Made by a program: the position numbers and the translations under genes
Notes under the pieces: generated by a model
The model's database searches: none
The model's input: the letters and a program-made list of their open reading frames with translations, nothing else
What the model was told of the DNA's origin: nothing
From: Thiothrix sp. UBA5583
Lineage (GTDB): Bacteria; Pseudomonadota; Gammaproteobacteria; Thiotrichales; Thiotrichaceae
Length of the DNA stretch: 64,000 nt
Assembly: GCA_002425225.1 (NCBI GenBank)
Contig: DILV01000026.1
Coordinates: 180,695 to 244,694 of the forward strand
Direction of reading: 5' to 3'
In this document: positions 10,280-20,365 of the stretch, piece by piece
How the letters are laid out: every line of letters begins with the position of its first letter
Numbering within the stretch: the stretch's first letter is position 1

Positions 10280-11199
10280 GTGTTGACCCGGTTTGACCAG
10301 CCCGCCAGCCAGCGTTGTTCGTTTTGTCCGTTAGGGGCGTTCCTGACCCGGCGTTCCAGTACCCGCATGGCAGCACCGGCAAATTCGTGCAGGGCTTCCT
10401 GACCGGGACGTGCCGGGCGCATTTCTTCCAGCACCTGCAACAACCCCCAGTTTTGGCCATTGTAGCCGCCGCTGCGGTTCAGACCTTCCCCTTTGAAGTT
10501 GGTGTAATCAATCAGGGCATACCAGCCACCGGGGGTATTGGCGACGGCATTCAGGTTGTTGGCAACGTGAGGGCGCAAATGTACTGGAGTGGTTCCGACC
10601 AGTTTCGGCATGGCGCGGCGGGTGCGGTCGACAATGAATTGTGCCTGCAACAAGCGTGTCTGGAACAGGAAGTTTTGCAGTTCCTGCACTTGCGGTGTGT
10701 GCTTGGCTTGCATCATTTCTGCCTTGTTGCGCCAGGGAGCGCCGCCACCATGTTGCAACCAGCCGGGAACCTGCACGCCACGTGTCTGCATGTAGCTGAT
10801 CAGTTCCGGGAAGGTACTGCCAAAACGCCCGGTGCGGCCTGCGGGATACCAGGTGAAATGCCCGATGCCCATTGAGGCAAAGTCTTCCCCGTCATTCCAG
10901 TGCACCAGATTGCTGGGGTTGCCACCGCCTTCGTTCTTGAAAATCTGTTCACTGATGGTGCGCAATTCTGCCGGAGACAGGTCAGGCATTCCGCTGGCAT
11001 GACGGACATTCTGCGAGGTATAAGCGCTTTGTCCCGCCGGGTTGGGCATGGCAAATCCGGCAGGAAAGGTCTGTCCTGGGTAGGGGTTGGCTGCTGGGGT
11101 AGTATTACTGGCGTGACGGACATTCTGGGAAGCTGGACTACACGCGGATAGACCAAAGCCTGCCAATGCGGCAAGAGCTATTACAGCGCTTGTTTTCAT
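10258..11199 (-). CDS. lipoprotein with lysozyme-like domain, copy 1
   Basis: The 313-residue protein has a lipobox (LSAC) after a short hydrophobic signal, then a low-complexity linker in which QNVRHAS occurs twice, and a globular domain from about residue 70. The segment KNEGGGNPSNLVHW followed by FASMGIGHFTWYP recalls the active-site layout of T4-type lysozymes: a Glu, then an Asp, then GIGH. This makes a peptidoglycan hydrolase plausible but not proven. The gene is a tandem paralogue of the next one upstream; both have GAGGGC before the ATG, consistent with duplication including the ribosome-binding site. I do not know a named family for it. Confidence 0.8.
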   Translation of the reverse strand: MKTSAVIALAALAGFGLSACSPASQNVRHASNTTPAANPYPGQTFPAGFAMPNPAGQSAYTSQNVRHASGMPDLSPAELRTISEQIFKNEGGGNPSNLVHWNDGEDFASMGIGHFTWYPAGRTGRFGSTFPELISYMQTRGVQVPGWLQHGGGAPWRNKAEMMQAKHTPQVQELQNFLFQTRLLQAQFIVDRTRRAMPKLVGTTPVHLRPHVANNLNAVANTPGGWYALIDYTNFKGEGLNRSGGYNGQNWGLLQVLEEMRPARPGQEALHEFAGAAMRVLERRVRNAPNGQNEQRWLAGWSNRVNTYRRMLG

Positions 11200-11366
11200 G
11201 GATGATCGCCCTCTTGTTTTTATTATTCGCCAACCATGCTTGCTGGCGGTATGAGTTTGTTTTTGCTGTATGAAACTATAAAGAAAATTCGCCCGTCGTA
11301 TACTGTTACCCGACGAGCGACATGGGAAATCCCGTGTTTGCGAAAAGATTCTGCATGGCTGCTAAA

Positions 11367-12308
11367 TTATACACCAGGGTAACGGTAGGTGTTGATGCGG
11401 TTTGACCAACCTGCCAGCCAGCGGGCTTCATTGCGTGCAGGTGGGGAATTGCGTATCCGGCGTTCCAGTACCTGTGTGGCGGCATCAGCAAAGGCGTGCA
11501 AGGCTTGTGCGCCCGGCTGGCTGGGCTGCATTTCTTCCAGCACCTGCAACAATCCCCAGTTCTGGCCTTTGTAGCCACCGTAAGGGTTCAAGCCTTCTCC
11601 TTTGAAGTTGACGTAATCCACCAGTACATACCAGCCACCTGGCGTGTTGGCGACCGCATTCAGGTTTTGGGCGACCCGTTGGCGGGAATGGGGCAGGGCG
11701 GCATTGACCAGTTGGGGCATGGCGCGACGGGCGCGATCCACAATATAGGCGGCCTGTAACATGCGGGTCTGGTAGAGCAGGTTTTGCAGCTCTTGCATTT
11801 GTCCGCTCTGTTTGGCATACATCAGTTCTGCCTTGCTATTCCAGGGAGCGCCTTGGTAACGGGCTTGCATGAGCCAGGGTGGAAGTTGCACGCCATTGCT
11901 GTGCATGTAGGTTAACAGGTCAGGGAATGTATTGCCGAACCGCGCATGTCTGCCTGCCGGATACCAAGTGAAGTGCCCAACCCCCATCGACGCGAAATCC
12001 TCGCCATCGTTCCAGTGCACCAGATTGTAGGGGTTGCCGCCGCTTTCATTGCGGAAAATCTTGTCGGCAATCAAGGTCAACTCGGCTTGTGAAAGCCCCG
12101 GCATATTGCCCGCGTCTTTGGGAATGACAAATGTGGTCTTGTTGTTGGTGTTTTGCGGCTTTTTATTATTTTGGGGCTTGGTTTTGCTGACAGAGGATTT
12201 GGCGGGGGAATCCTCTTCATCCGGTTTGGTCGTTTGCTGGCTGCAAGCGGACAAACTGACACACACGAAAATACTGAACAACAGTCCCCAAAACTTTTTA
12301 CGCGCCAT
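11367..12308 (-). CDS. lipoprotein with lysozyme-like domain, copy 2
   Basis: This is a tandem paralogue of the downstream gene and is also 313 residues. It has a lipobox (LSAC) and a Lys/Asn/Thr-rich linker, quite different from the linker of copy 1. The domain starting at MPGLSQAELTLIADKIF is closely similar to copy 1: RNESGGNPYNLVHWNDGEDF, then ASMGVGHFTWYPAGR, then NAVANTPGGWY and GQNWGLLQVLEEM. The linker has diverged while the domain is conserved, so the domain is the functional part. A lysozyme-like or muramidase-like role at the inner face of the outer membrane is inferred from the Glu...Asp...GxGH layout. Confidence 0.8.
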   Translation of the reverse strand: MARKKFWGLLFSIFVCVSLSACSQQTTKPDEEDSPAKSSVSKTKPQNNKKPQNTNNKTTFVIPKDAGNMPGLSQAELTLIADKIFRNESGGNPYNLVHWNDGEDFASMGVGHFTWYPAGRHARFGNTFPDLLTYMHSNGVQLPPWLMQARYQGAPWNSKAELMYAKQSGQMQELQNLLYQTRMLQAAYIVDRARRAMPQLVNAALPHSRQRVAQNLNAVANTPGGWYVLVDYVNFKGEGLNPYGGYKGQNWGLLQVLEEMQPSQPGAQALHAFADAATQVLERRIRNSPPARNEARWLAGWSNRINTYRYPGV

Positions 12309-12426
12309 ACAAGCCCTCTTGCTTCCCGGAAGCCCACAAAATACTCACCACGTGGACGATAGGAATACCGTAGCTTTGCCTAACGTATCCTTAATAAAAT
12401 AAATACAGATTAAAAAAATTATATGA

Positions 12427-12451
12427 CAAAAAATACCCGCAAAAAGCGGGC
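12427..12451 (-). terminator. rho-independent terminator of the gatA-gatB-gatC unit
   Basis: Read on the minus strand, GCCCGC, a TTTTT loop and GCGGG form a short GC-rich stem, followed by TATTTTTTG. It lies 30-55 bp past the stop of the last gene of the leftward unit (12481-16516), where termination is expected. Confidence 0.7.
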
Positions 12452-12480
12452 ATGTTCTGTTTTGAGCGTATCTCTATGAG

Positions 12481-13293
12481 TTACTGGAGAAAAATCTGTT
12501 TATAGGCAACATACATGCTGCTGAACATCCACGGTACAACAATCAGTAGACCGAGCAACAGCGGGATTATGCCAGCAATCAGGATGGCTCCCATGGCAAT
12601 ACTGTAAAGGATCAAGGGCAGGGGATTACGTAGGCAGGCATTAAAACTCAGGGTAATTGCTCTGAAAACCGGCACATCATTCAATGCTACCAGCGGGGTG
12701 GCAAACCAGAACAGCAGCAAGACCAGCAGGTACAAAATAACCCCCAAAATCATTTGTTCAGGGGCTACCGCCGTGAAAAAACCTTCGGTAGCGATTGTGC
12801 CTGTTTCCAGTGCGTGCAGGTTTAGACCCACCATTGAGGTCAGTATGTATTCGGAAACCTGTGATGCGCCGAAACTCAATGCGCCCAGGCCTGCCAGTGG
12901 TGCCAGTTTTTGCCGGAAACCTTCAAACAGGCAGTCCAGTTGCAGGGGTTGCCCGCTGTCTGCGTTCCTGATGCCCAGCAAAATACCGCCACTGATGAAG
13001 GTGGAGAGCAGCGTTACCAGCAACAGCAGTATGGGTTGCAGGCTTTGGTCTTGCATACCACCTTGTGCAATCACCATGCTGACCAGCATCTGGATGGCAA
13101 ATAACGACACGGTTAGTAATACCCATGTGCCCAGATTGTTTTTGACCAGACTCCAGCTTGCTGACAGCCAGTTAATACCCGCATTGGCAGGCAAGGCACG
13201 CGGCTGTGGCAGCAAGACCTGCGGCTGACTGACGGAATGGGGAGGGGTTACGTCTGCCTTGGGCGGTTCGTAGGGGTTCTGGTTATCATCCAT
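12481..13293 (-). CDS. BPSS1780-like multi-pass membrane protein
   Basis: The 270-residue protein starts with a Pro-rich cytoplasmic stretch (NPYEPPKADV), then INWLSASWSLVKNNLG and about five to six hydrophobic segments. This is the layout of the BPSS1780 family of bacterial membrane proteins, whose function is not established. It begins 9 bp after gatC and is followed by a terminator, so it is the last gene of the gat operon. A link to tRNA amidation is not implied. Confidence 0.75.
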   Translation of the reverse strand: MDDNQNPYEPPKADVTPPHSVSQPQVLLPQPRALPANAGINWLSASWSLVKNNLGTWVLLTVSLFAIQMLVSMVIAQGGMQDQSLQPILLLLVTLLSTFISGGILLGIRNADSGQPLQLDCLFEGFRQKLAPLAGLGALSFGASQVSEYILTSMVGLNLHALETGTIATEGFFTAVAPEQMILGVILYLLVLLLFWFATPLVALNDVPVFRAITLSFNACLRNPLPLILYSIAMGAILIAGIIPLLLGLLIVVPWMFSSMYVAYKQIFLQ

Positions 13294-13302
13294 GTCGGAA
13301 AC

Positions 13303-13590
13303 TCATTCAATCACTTTGGGTACAAGGTATAGACCATCTTCCACTTCTGGTGCAACCCGTTGGTATTTGTCACGGTTATTGGTTTCCGTCACCACATCCT
13401 CACGCAAGCGCTGGGTCATATCCAGCGGGTGCGCCATCGGTTCTACCCCGCTGGTGTCCACCGCACTCAACTGGTCAACCAGATTGAGGATGTTGGAAAG
13501 GTTGCGTACATACCCTTCCAGTTGCTCTTCCGGCACTGCCAGACGAGCCAGATGGGCGACTTTTTTCACTTGTTCGGCAGAAATGGACAT
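13303..13590 (-). CDS. gatC: aspartyl/glutamyl-tRNA amidotransferase subunit C
   Basis: GatC stabilises the GatA-GatB contact in the GatCAB complex, which converts Asp-tRNA(Asn) and Glu-tRNA(Gln) to the amides. The 95-residue length and the opening VKKVAHLARLAVPEEQL are typical, as is the MAHPLDMTQRLREDVV segment. GGAGG lies 8 nt before the ATG, which starts 3 bp after the gatB stop. It is last of the three gat genes here, whereas C-A-B is the common order. Confidence 0.95.
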   Translation of the reverse strand: MSISAEQVKKVAHLARLAVPEEQLEGYVRNLSNILNLVDQLSAVDTSGVEPMAHPLDMTQRLREDVVTETNNRDKYQRVAPEVEDGLYLVPKVIE

Positions 13591-13593
13591 GGT

Positions 13594-15024
13594 TCAGCCC
13601 TCCAGCTTTTTCTTCAGGATGTCGTTCAGGGTGGCAGGGTTGGCCTTGCCTTTGGAAGCTTTCATCGCCTGCCCAACGAAGAAGCCGAACAGCTTGTCCT
13701 TGCCGCTACGGTATTCAGCCACCTGACCGGGATTGTTGGCAATGATTGCATCAATTACCGCCTCAATCGCGCCAGTATCAGTGATCTGCTTCAAGCCTTG
13801 CTTGTCGATCACTTCATCCGCAGAACCTTCACCCGCCCACATCGCCGCAAACACATCGCGGGCAATCTTGTTGGAGACGGTGTTGTCCTGAATACGCTTG
13901 AGCAAGGCTACCAGTGCGTCACTGCTGACCGGGGAGGCGGTAATCTCCATGTCATTGTCCGCCAGCGTTTTGCTGACTTCACCGATCACCCAGTTGGCGG
14001 CGAGTTTGGCATCACCGCAACCTTGCGCCACTGCCTCGAAATATTCCGATACTTCCCGCCCTTGCGTCAGCAAACCGGCGTCATAAGCACTGAGTTTATA
14101 CTCACCCATGAACCGCTGTTTCTTCGCATCCGGCAGTTCCGGCAGGGTGGCGCGTACTGCGTCGATGTCGGCAGGCGTAATCGCTACGGGCAGCAAATCC
14201 GGGTCAGGGAAATAGCGGTAATCGTTGGCATCTTCCTTGCCACGCATGGAACGGGTTTCGTCACGGTCAGGGTCATACAGGCGGGTTTCCTGCACCACCT
14301 TGCCGCCGGATTCGATCAGGTCGATCTGGCGTTCGACTTCATGGTTGATGGCGCGTTCGATGAACTTGAACGAGTTCAGGTTCTTGATTTCCGCGCGGGT
14401 GCCGAATGGCTGACCGGGGCGACGTACCGACACGTTGGCATCACAGCGGAACGAACCTTCCTGCATATTGCCGTCACACACGCCGAGGTAGCGCACCAGT
14501 GCGTGCAGTTTTTTCATGTAGGCGACAGCTTCCTTGGCGGAACGCATGTCGGGTTCGGAAACGATTTCCAGCAGCGGTGTGCCTGCACGGTTGAGGTCGA
14601 TGCCGGTCTTGCCGTGGAAATCTTCGTGCAGCGATTTGCCTGCATCCTCTTCCAGATGCGCACGGGTAATGCCGATGCGCTTGGTTGAGCCGTCTTCCAG
14701 CTCGATGTCCATTTGACCGTTGGCGACGACCGGCAGCTCGTACTGGCTGATCTGGTAGCCTTTCGGCAGGTCAGGGTAGAAGTAGTTTTTACGGGCGAAC
14801 ACCGATTTCGGCGCAATCTCGGCATCAATCGCCAAACCCAGACGGATCGCCATTTCCACCGCTTTCTTGTTCAGTACCGGCAAGACACCGGGCATCCCCA
14901 GATCCACCAGATTGGCTTGTGTGTTCGGCTCCGCGCCGTAGGCAATCGACGAGCCGGAAAAAATTTTTGAATTGGTGGAAAGCTGGGCGTGAATTTCCAG
15001 ACCAATGACGGTTTCCCATTCCAT
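13594..15024 (-). CDS. gatB: aspartyl/glutamyl-tRNA amidotransferase subunit B
   Basis: GatB binds the misacylated tRNA and activates its side-chain carboxylate with ATP. The 476-residue protein begins [20 protein letters not shown], contains [20 protein letters not shown] and [12 protein letters not shown], and ends with the helical Yqey-like tail, so all family parts are present. AGGAGG precedes the start by 8 nt. It lies 13 bp after gatA. Confidence 0.98.
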   Translation of the reverse strand: MEWETVIGLEIHAQLSTNSKIFSGSSIAYGAEPNTQANLVDLGMPGVLPVLNKKAVEMAIRLGLAIDAEIAPKSVFARKNYFYPDLPKGYQISQYELPVVANGQMDIELEDGSTKRIGITRAHLEEDAGKSLHEDFHGKTGIDLNRAGTPLLEIVSEPDMRSAKEAVAYMKKLHALVRYLGVCDGNMQEGSFRCDANVSVRRPGQPFGTRAEIKNLNSFKFIERAINHEVERQIDLIESGGKVVQETRLYDPDRDETRSMRGKEDANDYRYFPDPDLLPVAITPADIDAVRATLPELPDAKKQRFMGEYKLSAYDAGLLTQGREVSEYFEAVAQGCGDAKLAANWVIGEVSKTLADNDMEITASPVSSDALVALLKRIQDNTVSNKIARDVFAAMWAGEGSADEVIDKQGLKQITDTGAIEAVIDAIIANNPGQVAEYRSGKDKLFGFFVGQAMKASKGKANPATLNDILKKKLEG

Positions 15025-15037
15025 TATGCTTTCCTCC

Positions 15038-16516
15038 TTACGCGAATTTGGCTGGCAAACAGGTGTGCCAGTCAGTCCATTGTTGGTACTGATGCGCGAT
15101 ATTCAACATACGCGCTTCCTCGAAATAGTTGCCGACCAACTGGATACCGACCGGCAAGCCATCCGCCGCGAAACCAACCGGGAAGGTCATCCCCGGCAGG
15201 CCAGCTAGGCTGACCGGGATGGTATAGAGGTCTTCGAGGTACATGGCAATCGGGTCATCCTTTTTCGCGCCGATGCCGAACGCAGTGGTCGGGCAGGACG
15301 GCCCCATGATCACATCCACATCCTTGAAAGCGGTGTCGAAATCCTGCTTGATCAGGCGGCGTACCTGCTGGGCTTTCAGGTAATAGGCGTCGTAATAGCC
15401 CGCCGACAGCGCGTAAGTGCCGATCATGATGCGGCGTTTGACTTCTGCGCCGAAACCTTCCCAGCGGCTGCGTTCGTACAAGTCACGCAAGTCTTTGGGG
15501 TCGTCACAACGATGACCGAAACGCACCCCGTCGAAGCGTGACAGGTTGGAGGAGCATTCCGCCGGGGCGACCACGTAGTAAACCGGCACTGCCAAGTGGC
15601 TGTTGGGCAGGGACACTTCCTTGATGATCGCGCCTTTGGCCTGGAACTGCTGAATGGCGCGGTCAATCACCTCTGCCACCTGCGCATCCAGCCCTTCGGC
15701 AAAGAATTGTTTCGGCAAACCAATCCGCAAGCCTTCGATGGAATCGTTCAGGGTGGCAGTGTAGTCCGGCACGGCCAAATCCACGCTGGTGGAATCGCGG
15801 CTATCCAGCCCGGCAATCACGTTGAGGGTAATCGCGCAATCTTCTGCAGACGGAGCCATTGGCCCGCACTGGTCAAGACTGGAAGCAAACGCAATCATGC
15901 CGTAGCGCGAAATGCGCCCGTAAGTCGGCTTGATGCCGGTGATATTACAGAACGAAGCCGGTTGGCGGATCGAGCCACCGGTATCCGTCCCCAGCGTCAT
16001 GGGCGCGAGCCGTGCCGCAATGGTTGCTGCACCACCGCCGGAACTGCCGCCCGGCACTTTACTGGTATCCCACGGATTGCAGACATTGCCGAACGCGGAG
16101 GTTTCATTGGAAGACCCCATCGCAAACTCATCCATATTGTTCTTGCCTAGCAATACCCCACCTGCGACTTTGAGCTTTTCCGCCACATGCGCGTCGTAAG
16201 GCGAAATGAAATTCGACAGCATGTTGGAGGCGCAAGTGGTGCGCACACCTTCCGAGCAGAACAAATCTTTCAGCGCATACGGCACACCTGCCATCGGCCC
16301 GCTGAGTTCGCCCTTGCGGATGCGGTTGTCGATTGCCACCGCCTGCGCTTTGGCAGCATCGCGGGTGACGGTGATGTAGGCGTTCAGTTCAGGGTTGAAG
16401 CGTTCGATACGGTCAAGATACGCATCGGTCGCTTCCATGACTGAAAAATCGCCCGATTGCACCCCGTCGCGGATGCCCTTGAGCGACAGGGTATGGATGG
16501 AATCAGCCTGGGACAT
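15038..16516 (-). CDS. gatA: aspartyl/glutamyl-tRNA amidotransferase subunit A
   Basis: GatA releases ammonia from glutamine for GatB. The 492-residue protein has the amidase-signature Ser-cisSer-Lys machinery: the lysine in [11 protein letters not shown], and the Gly/Ser-rich [20 protein letters not shown] followed by [14 protein letters not shown]. It is the first gene of gatA-gatB-gatC and is preceded by a G/C-rich palindromic repeat in its leader. A GGAGA lies just upstream of the ATG. Confidence 0.98.
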   Translation of the reverse strand: MSQADSIHTLSLKGIRDGVQSGDFSVMEATDAYLDRIERFNPELNAYITVTRDAAKAQAVAIDNRIRKGELSGPMAGVPYALKDLFCSEGVRTTCASNMLSNFISPYDAHVAEKLKVAGGVLLGKNNMDEFAMGSSNETSAFGNVCNPWDTSKVPGGSSGGGAATIAARLAPMTLGTDTGGSIRQPASFCNITGIKPTYGRISRYGMIAFASSLDQCGPMAPSAEDCAITLNVIAGLDSRDSTSVDLAVPDYTATLNDSIEGLRIGLPKQFFAEGLDAQVAEVIDRAIQQFQAKGAIIKEVSLPNSHLAVPVYYVVAPAECSSNLSRFDGVRFGHRCDDPKDLRDLYERSRWEGFGAEVKRRIMIGTYALSAGYYDAYYLKAQQVRRLIKQDFDTAFKDVDVIMGPSCPTTAFGIGAKKDDPIAMYLEDLYTIPVSLAGLPGMTFPVGFAADGLPVGIQLVGNYFEEARMLNIAHQYQQWTDWHTCLPAKFA

Positions 16517-16540
16517 GGTTTCTCCGTTATATGCCTCTTT

Positions 16541-16573
16541 CCCCTCTCCCTTTGAGGGGCAGGGGTGAGGGGT
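16541..16573. repeat. short palindromic CCCCTC/GAGGGG repeat upstream of gatA
   Basis: CCCCTCTCCCTTTGAGGGGC followed by AGGGGTGAGGGG forms an imperfect inverted repeat in the 118-bp gap between gatA and the surface-protein gene. It resembles the small mobile-looking repeats scattered in many proteobacterial genomes, and a related sequence sits inside argS at 27425-27457. Confidence 0.6.
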
Positions 16574-16634
16574 AATCTATGAACGGCTAACTATAGTCAA
16601 GCCGTCTGCCAGTGGCAACCAGCGCAATGCAGGA

Positions 16635-19600
16635 TCAGCGCGGAAGTGTTCCGCTGACAATGAAATTGGCATTGCTCAACACGTTGTCCGGGTGTAGCAG
16701 GACACTACCAACCAGCAGGTTAATTTCATTGTCGGGGCCGGTGAAAATGACGGAGCCATCCATGTTCAGGTCAGTAGCATAATAACCTGATAAGCGGTAA
16801 TTGGTATTTACCAGAGTGTTTTCCGGGGCGACCAGCACGGAACCCAGAATGACGCTACTGTCACTGCCAGGGCCACTGAGGATGATCGTATTACTGTTGT
16901 TGGTATCACCTGCCCATAACAGCGCGATGCCACTGCTTTCCATTCGGGCTTTGGATCCGCCATAAACCTTGACCCCTGGGTGGGTAAAGTCAAGCAGGAT
17001 CGACTGGGTGGTCAATCTGCGTGGGGCGGCGGTCATCACGCCAAGGTGATTGCGGTGACGCACAGCAACGTAGTAATCACCATCGCTGGTGTTCAACAGT
17101 GTCAGGTTGGGCGAGCCGCTTGCTGCGTCCACAATGTCGCCGTCGCGTTGCAGGATGGCAGCGGTGACTGCCCTGCGGATGGTGGGATCAAGCATGTCGC
17201 GTAGTTCAACCAATACCCAGTCAACCGGGGCATCACCGCCCGTGGCTGACATGACCGCTGCCGAGGCGGTTTCTGTCCCCTTGTAATCAAACGGCGAAAC
17301 TGTACTGGCGGAATTGCCATAGCCGAATGCCGTTTTGAGTTCGCCATACGGTTGCAGGGTTGGCATCAGTTTCTTGCGGTTAAGGTCGTCAGTCATCAGG
17401 CCGGTCGCACTGTTATACGCACCATTCAGCAGGGCGCGAACCTGTACAGAAACGATCATGTCTTCCCCTGCATCCAGGTATGAAGGGTAGCCATTGTTGT
17501 CGTGGTCAATGGCATCGGCAGGGTTGCCATCGCCATTGGGGTCGGGCTGCTCATCCTTGGTCAATGCACCATCATTGTCGTCATCCTTGTCCAGATAATC
17601 GGGTTTGCCGTCACCATCACTGTCACGTGCATCAGGGCTGGGTTTGCCGTCACCGTTACGGTCAGGTGCTTCATACTTTGTCAGGACAGTATCGTTGTCA
17701 TCATCAGTATCCAGATAGTCAGGAATGCCATCACTATCAGTATCGCGGGCATCCGTATGATTATTATCACCATTTGGGTCAGGTGCTTCGTATTTGGTGA
17801 GAATGGTGTCGTTGTCATCATCCGCGTCTAGCGCATCAATGAGGCCATCCTTGTCATGATCCAGTGGTTCGGCTGGATCATCGACTTCGTACAGGTCGCC
17901 CAAACCATCACCATCCGTATCAGGGTTGAACGGGTCAGTTCCGATCACCTTTTCCACCGAATCCATCAACCCGTCCTTGTCGTTATCTTCGTCCCGGTCT
18001 TGTACGGAAACAATTAGGATGCGGATGGCACAAGCATTCTGTGAATCACAAACCTTGACACCCGTGATGTAGGTGTTGTCCTTGTTGGCATCCTGGGGTT
18101 TTTCGTAATCGGGTGGAACTTTGAAGGTCAGCACGCCAGTTACACTGTCAAGGTTAAACCAGTTGTCATCAACCTGCCCGCTAAATGCATATGTTAGGCC
18201 GTCACCTTCCGTATCCTGATTGTCGGTGGTTTCAAAATCTTCCACGATCACGGTGTCATTTTCCTGATAGAGCATGGAACTGGGGTTGGTAATAGTTGGT
18301 GGCTGGTTGTTGTCTTCCAGATCGCGGATGGTGATCGTCAGGGTTTGGGTATCCGTGCTAGCACCATCGGCGGCAGCAACCACGACTTCGTAGACATTAT
18401 CCTTGTTGCTGTCTTGGGGGGCTTCAAAGTCAGGTTTGGCAATGAATGCCAGTTTGCCTGTTGCCGCATCAATCTGGAATTTGCCAGCATCTGCACCACC
18501 GCTGATGCTGTAGGTGAGCGTGTCGTTGTCAGCATCGGTTGCTGCCACTGTTGTTACATCCCTCAGGTTTTCATCGAGGCTGATACTGGCACTGTCACCG
18601 CCGCCGTTGCTGGTAATGGCGGGTGGGTTGTTTTCCTTGATGTCCAGCACTTGGACTGACAGGGTGATTGAGTCGCTCTGACCGCCTGCGGTTGCGGTAA
18701 CAGTGACCCGATAGATATTGTCCTTGTTGGTATCAAGGGGCGTTTCGTAATCCGGTGCAGCAATGAAAGTCAGTCGCCCGGTGGATGGGTCAATCTGGAA
18801 TTTTGCGGCGTCTGCCCCACCGGTGATGCTGTACGTAATGCTTTCTCCATCTGGATCAGTTGCGGCGATGGTTGTGACATCAGTCTGCTCTTCATAGACC
18901 TTCAGGGAGGTTTCGGTATTGCTGATGTCAGGTGGTGTATTGGTGGTTGTATTCAAAACCAGTATGGCGGTGTCATCTTCATCTGGTTTGGATGTATGGT
19001 TGAGCGGGGTGGAATCCGGGTCTTCGTTAAAAGCAAAGCTGATTTCGCCGGTAATTTTGTAGCTGGCATCCGAGCCCACCCGCGCCCGCAGTTTCAGGGT
19101 TTTGTTGCCGTTTGCAGGTATCAGACCAGTATTCCACTCATGATTGGCAGGATTGAATGTGCCTGCGGAATCGTCGCTTACCCAGGTCAGCCCCGCAGGC
19201 CACTCCAGATTCACCAGCACCAGATCGGTGGCAAGGTTGGTGCTGTTGGTCACGGTGTAAGTTATTTCCACTTCCGTGTTTTGGGCAGGGTTGGGTTTGT
19301 TGACTGATGCGGATAATGATAAATCCACCGGTTCGGATTTGGTGCTGGTCAGCCATTTGAACGCCGCCCCCGAGTCATAACCGGGGTCGCCCGCATCAGC
19401 CAGTGCCAGTTTGACATGGTATTTTTGCCCAGGAACCAGTTTGTCAACGGATGCCGTCATCGTTTTGGTAAAACCATCAAGCTGGGCAACTGTACTGCCT
19501 GCACCATTGCCATTATCAAAGAAATAAGTGGCATTACCCAGGTTGCAGCTTGTGCCATCAGCCGCACTGCCCGGTTTACCAGCATTGATGGTATTTACCG

Positions 19601-20165
19601 CGATGGCGTCCATAGAGTCGGGGACTCGTGCCGCGTTATAGGTTCCAGTAATACCAGGACCGGAAATGAACAGGCCGAATGCGTCATTGAACTTGCTGCA
19701 CACGTATTCCGGGTATTCTTCGGAGCCGAATGCGAACACGAAATTGGCACGGTCGCCCTGCGGGACAATATCAAATTCAATGATGGATGGGTCGAAACGC
19801 GCCTGGGAACTGATGGCTATCAGATCAGGGTCGGAATGGGTGATACCTGTGGAGTGTGAATAAGCCCCGGTATTGTTGGGTGCTTGCAGACTGCCGACGT
19901 TACCCGTGTTGAGGAATACACCTGCCTCAAAACCCAGTGCACTCATCCCGCCGGTAACAATGCCATATTGCCCGCTGGCTCCTCTGCTCACCTGCAAGTT
20001 GCTGACTGCCAGGCCGGGGCCATTCAGTACGGCACTCATTTGCGCTGACGTGGCGCTGGCATTGAAGGCCATTGCAGCTTGAGAAGTGGTTGGTAACAGG
20101 TTGCCCAGCAGGAAAGCAGATACACCCAGAAAGGAAGAAATTCCCTTTGTCATTGTTTTTTGCAT
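16635..20165 (-). CDS. large surface protein: choice-of-anchor L, DUF11, cadherin-like, TSP3 repeats, shared C-module
   Basis: This 1176-residue Sec-exported protein reads, in order: signal peptide (1-30, ending SQA); a choice-of-anchor-L-like domain (about 31-275, with FVFAFGSEEYPEYV); a DUF11-like beta domain (about 278-400); three cadherin-like repeats (about 410-735); TSP3-type calcium-binding repeats rich in DTDGDG and DxDNDG (about 735-930); and a C-terminal module of about 245 residues also found in three proteins at 45-61 kb. That module contains VDWVLVELRD, LQRDGDI, YYVAVRHRNHLGVMT and two DxNxxG-like loops. An extracellular, calcium-stiffened adhesin or matrix protein is likely. It is not linked to a secretion gene here, and gatA lies downstream. 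Confidence 0.88.
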   Translation of the reverse strand: MQKTMTKGISSFLGVSAFLLGNLLPTTSQAAMAFNASATSAQMSAVLNGPGLAVSNLQVSRGASGQYGIVTGGMSALGFEAGVFLNTGNVGSLQAPNNTGAYSHSTGITHSDPDLIAISSQARFDPSIIEFDIVPQGDRANFVFAFGSEEYPEYVCSKFNDAFGLFISGPGITGTYNAARVPDSMDAIAVNTINAGKPGSAADGTSCNLGNATYFFDNGNGAGSTVAQLDGFTKTMTASVDKLVPGQKYHVKLALADAGDPGYDSGAAFKWLTSTKSEPVDLSLSASVNKPNPAQNTEVEITYTVTNSTNLATDLVLVNLEWPAGLTWVSDDSAGTFNPANHEWNTGLIPANGNKTLKLRARVGSDASYKITGEISFAFNEDPDSTPLNHTSKPDEDDTAILVLNTTTNTPPDISNTETSLKVYEEQTDVTTIAATDPDGESITYSITGGADAAKFQIDPSTGRLTFIAAPDYETPLDTNKDNIYRVTVTATAGGQSDSITLSVQVLDIKENNPPAITSNGGGDSASISLDENLRDVTTVAATDADNDTLTYSISGGADAGKFQIDAATGKLAFIAKPDFEAPQDSNKDNVYEVVVAAADGASTDTQTLTITIRDLEDNNQPPTITNPSSMLYQENDTVIVEDFETTDNQDTEGDGLTYAFSGQVDDNWFNLDSVTGVLTFKVPPDYEKPQDANKDNTYITGVKVCDSQNACAIRILIVSVQDRDEDNDKDGLMDSVEKVIGTDPFNPDTDGDGLGDLYEVDDPAEPLDHDKDGLIDALDADDDNDTILTKYEAPDPNGDNNHTDARDTDSDGIPDYLDTDDDNDTVLTKYEAPDRNGDGKPSPDARDSDGDGKPDYLDKDDDNDGALTKDEQPDPNGDGNPADAIDHDNNGYPSYLDAGEDMIVSVQVRALLNGAYNSATGLMTDDLNRKKLMPTLQPYGELKTAFGYGNSASTVSPFDYKGTETASAAVMSATGGDAPVDWVLVELRDMLDPTIRRAVTAAILQRDGDIVDAASGSPNLTLLNTSDGDYYVAVRHRNHLGVMTAAPRRLTTQSILLDFTHPGVKVYGGSKARMESSGIALLWAGDTNNSNTIILSGPGSDSSVILGSVLVAPENTLVNTNYRLSGYYATDLNMDGSVIFTGPDNEINLLVGSVLLHPDNVLSNANFIVSGTLPR

Positions 20166-20365
20166 AGCCCTGACATCATTTTTTTATTGTTTTGCCACAC
20201 GCCCCATCGGGTGACTTGTAACCAGATGTTACTGCATTTGTCGGGTGTGTTCCAGAGCAGAAAGACCGCTTGTCTGATTGTACCGTTCGTGGGTTTTTTG
20301 TATTACACCCTGACCGCATAATGTTTGTAAACCCAAACCAATAACAACAACAAGGGTGTCAGAAC

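Noticed and set aside
13360..14688. A 442-codon open frame on the plus strand
   Set aside because: It is antisense to gatB and gatC, which are fully conserved in sequence and length.
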